NCBI GenBank assembly: GCA_031268525.1
Contig: JAIRXA010000145.1
Coordinates: 1 to 6,501 of the forward strand
Direction: 5' to 3'
Source: Coriobacteriales bacterium
GTDB taxonomy: Bacteria > Actinomycetota > Coriobacteriia > Coriobacteriales > UBA8131
DNA length: 6,501 nucleotides
The stretch's first letter is position 1. Each line of letters begins with the position of its first letter. The notes below the pieces were generated by a model. That model searched no databases, was not told the origin of the DNA, and saw only the letters and a list, made by a program, of their open reading frames with translations. A program made the position numbers and the translations under genes. Of this stretch, positions 6,415 to 6,501 are shown in pieces.

Positions 6415-6501
6415 TTATCCGCTGATGTTGGTCCCACCGTCAACGAGATACGTTCCACCCGTAATCCACGACGCCTCATCAGAAGCAAGGAAGAGGTTGA
6501 G
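6415..6501 (-). CDS. Short-chain dehydrogenase/reductase (SDR), C-terminal 28 residues only
   Basis: Translating the minus strand in from the right edge gives LNLFLASDEASWITGGTYLV, then DGGTNISG and a TAA stop. The pattern F-L-A-S-D-E-A-S-x-I-T-G-G-x-x-x-V-D-G-G is the standard C-terminal signature of classical, FabG-like SDR enzymes, which interconvert alcohols and ketones or aldehydes with NAD(P)(H). The Rossmann NAD-binding motif and the Tyr-x3-Lys catalytic residues would lie beyond the window, so activity and substrate cannot be judged. The stop is 24 bases ahead of the ferredoxin-subunit ATG on the same strand, so it appears to belong to the same operon; an SDR could form or consume the aldehyde handled by the AOR-like enzyme (inference). 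The fragment is short, but the motif match is strong. Confidence 0.85.
   Translation of the reverse strand, partial: LNLFLASDEASWITGGTYLVDGGTNISG

Overview
The window appears to come from an anaerobic bacterium. The main evidence is a tungsten/molybdenum aldehyde:ferredoxin oxidoreductase (AOR) family enzyme encoded next to a DmsB/HycB-type four-cluster ferredoxin subunit; this oxygen-sensitive chemistry is typical of strict anaerobes such as Clostridia, Desulfobacterota and Coriobacteriia. Strong AGGAGG-like ribosome binding sites fit these groups. The sequence alone does not settle the lineage.

Layout. On the + strand, 1-987 is the 3' part of an ABC-F type ATPase gene cut by the left edge. 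It converges on a minus-strand cluster that fills the rest of the window. Read in the direction of transcription (right to left), the cluster holds: the last 28 codons of a short-chain dehydrogenase/reductase (6501-6415); a four-cluster [4Fe-4S] protein with a Gly/Pro-rich tail (6390-5722); an AOR-family catalytic subunit (5735-3684); and two different major facilitator transporters (3640-2402 and 2348-1026). Gaps are 24, -14 (overlap), 43 and 53 bases, and no terminator is evident between genes, so this looks like one operon whose promoter lies beyond the right edge.

How the genes may work together (inference). The AOR-like protein would interconvert an aldehyde (or another low-potential substrate) and its acid at a tungstopterin or molybdopterin site. 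The four-cluster partner would carry the electrons, and the SDR would act on the alcohol/carbonyl form. The two MFS carriers would move substrate in and product out. None of the soluble proteins has a visible signal peptide, so the chemistry is predicted to be cytoplasmic. The substrate cannot be read from the sequence.

Most notable points: an in-frame 24-base tandem repeat that gives the ferredoxin subunit a collagen-like Gly-Pro-Pro tail; an AOR variant with a Cys-x3-Cys-x3-Cys arrangement and an extended, Cys-bearing segment after it; and the enzyme-plus-two-transporters arrangement. Intergenic gaps are all under 60 bases, and I see no RNA genes, CRISPR arrays or mobile elements.
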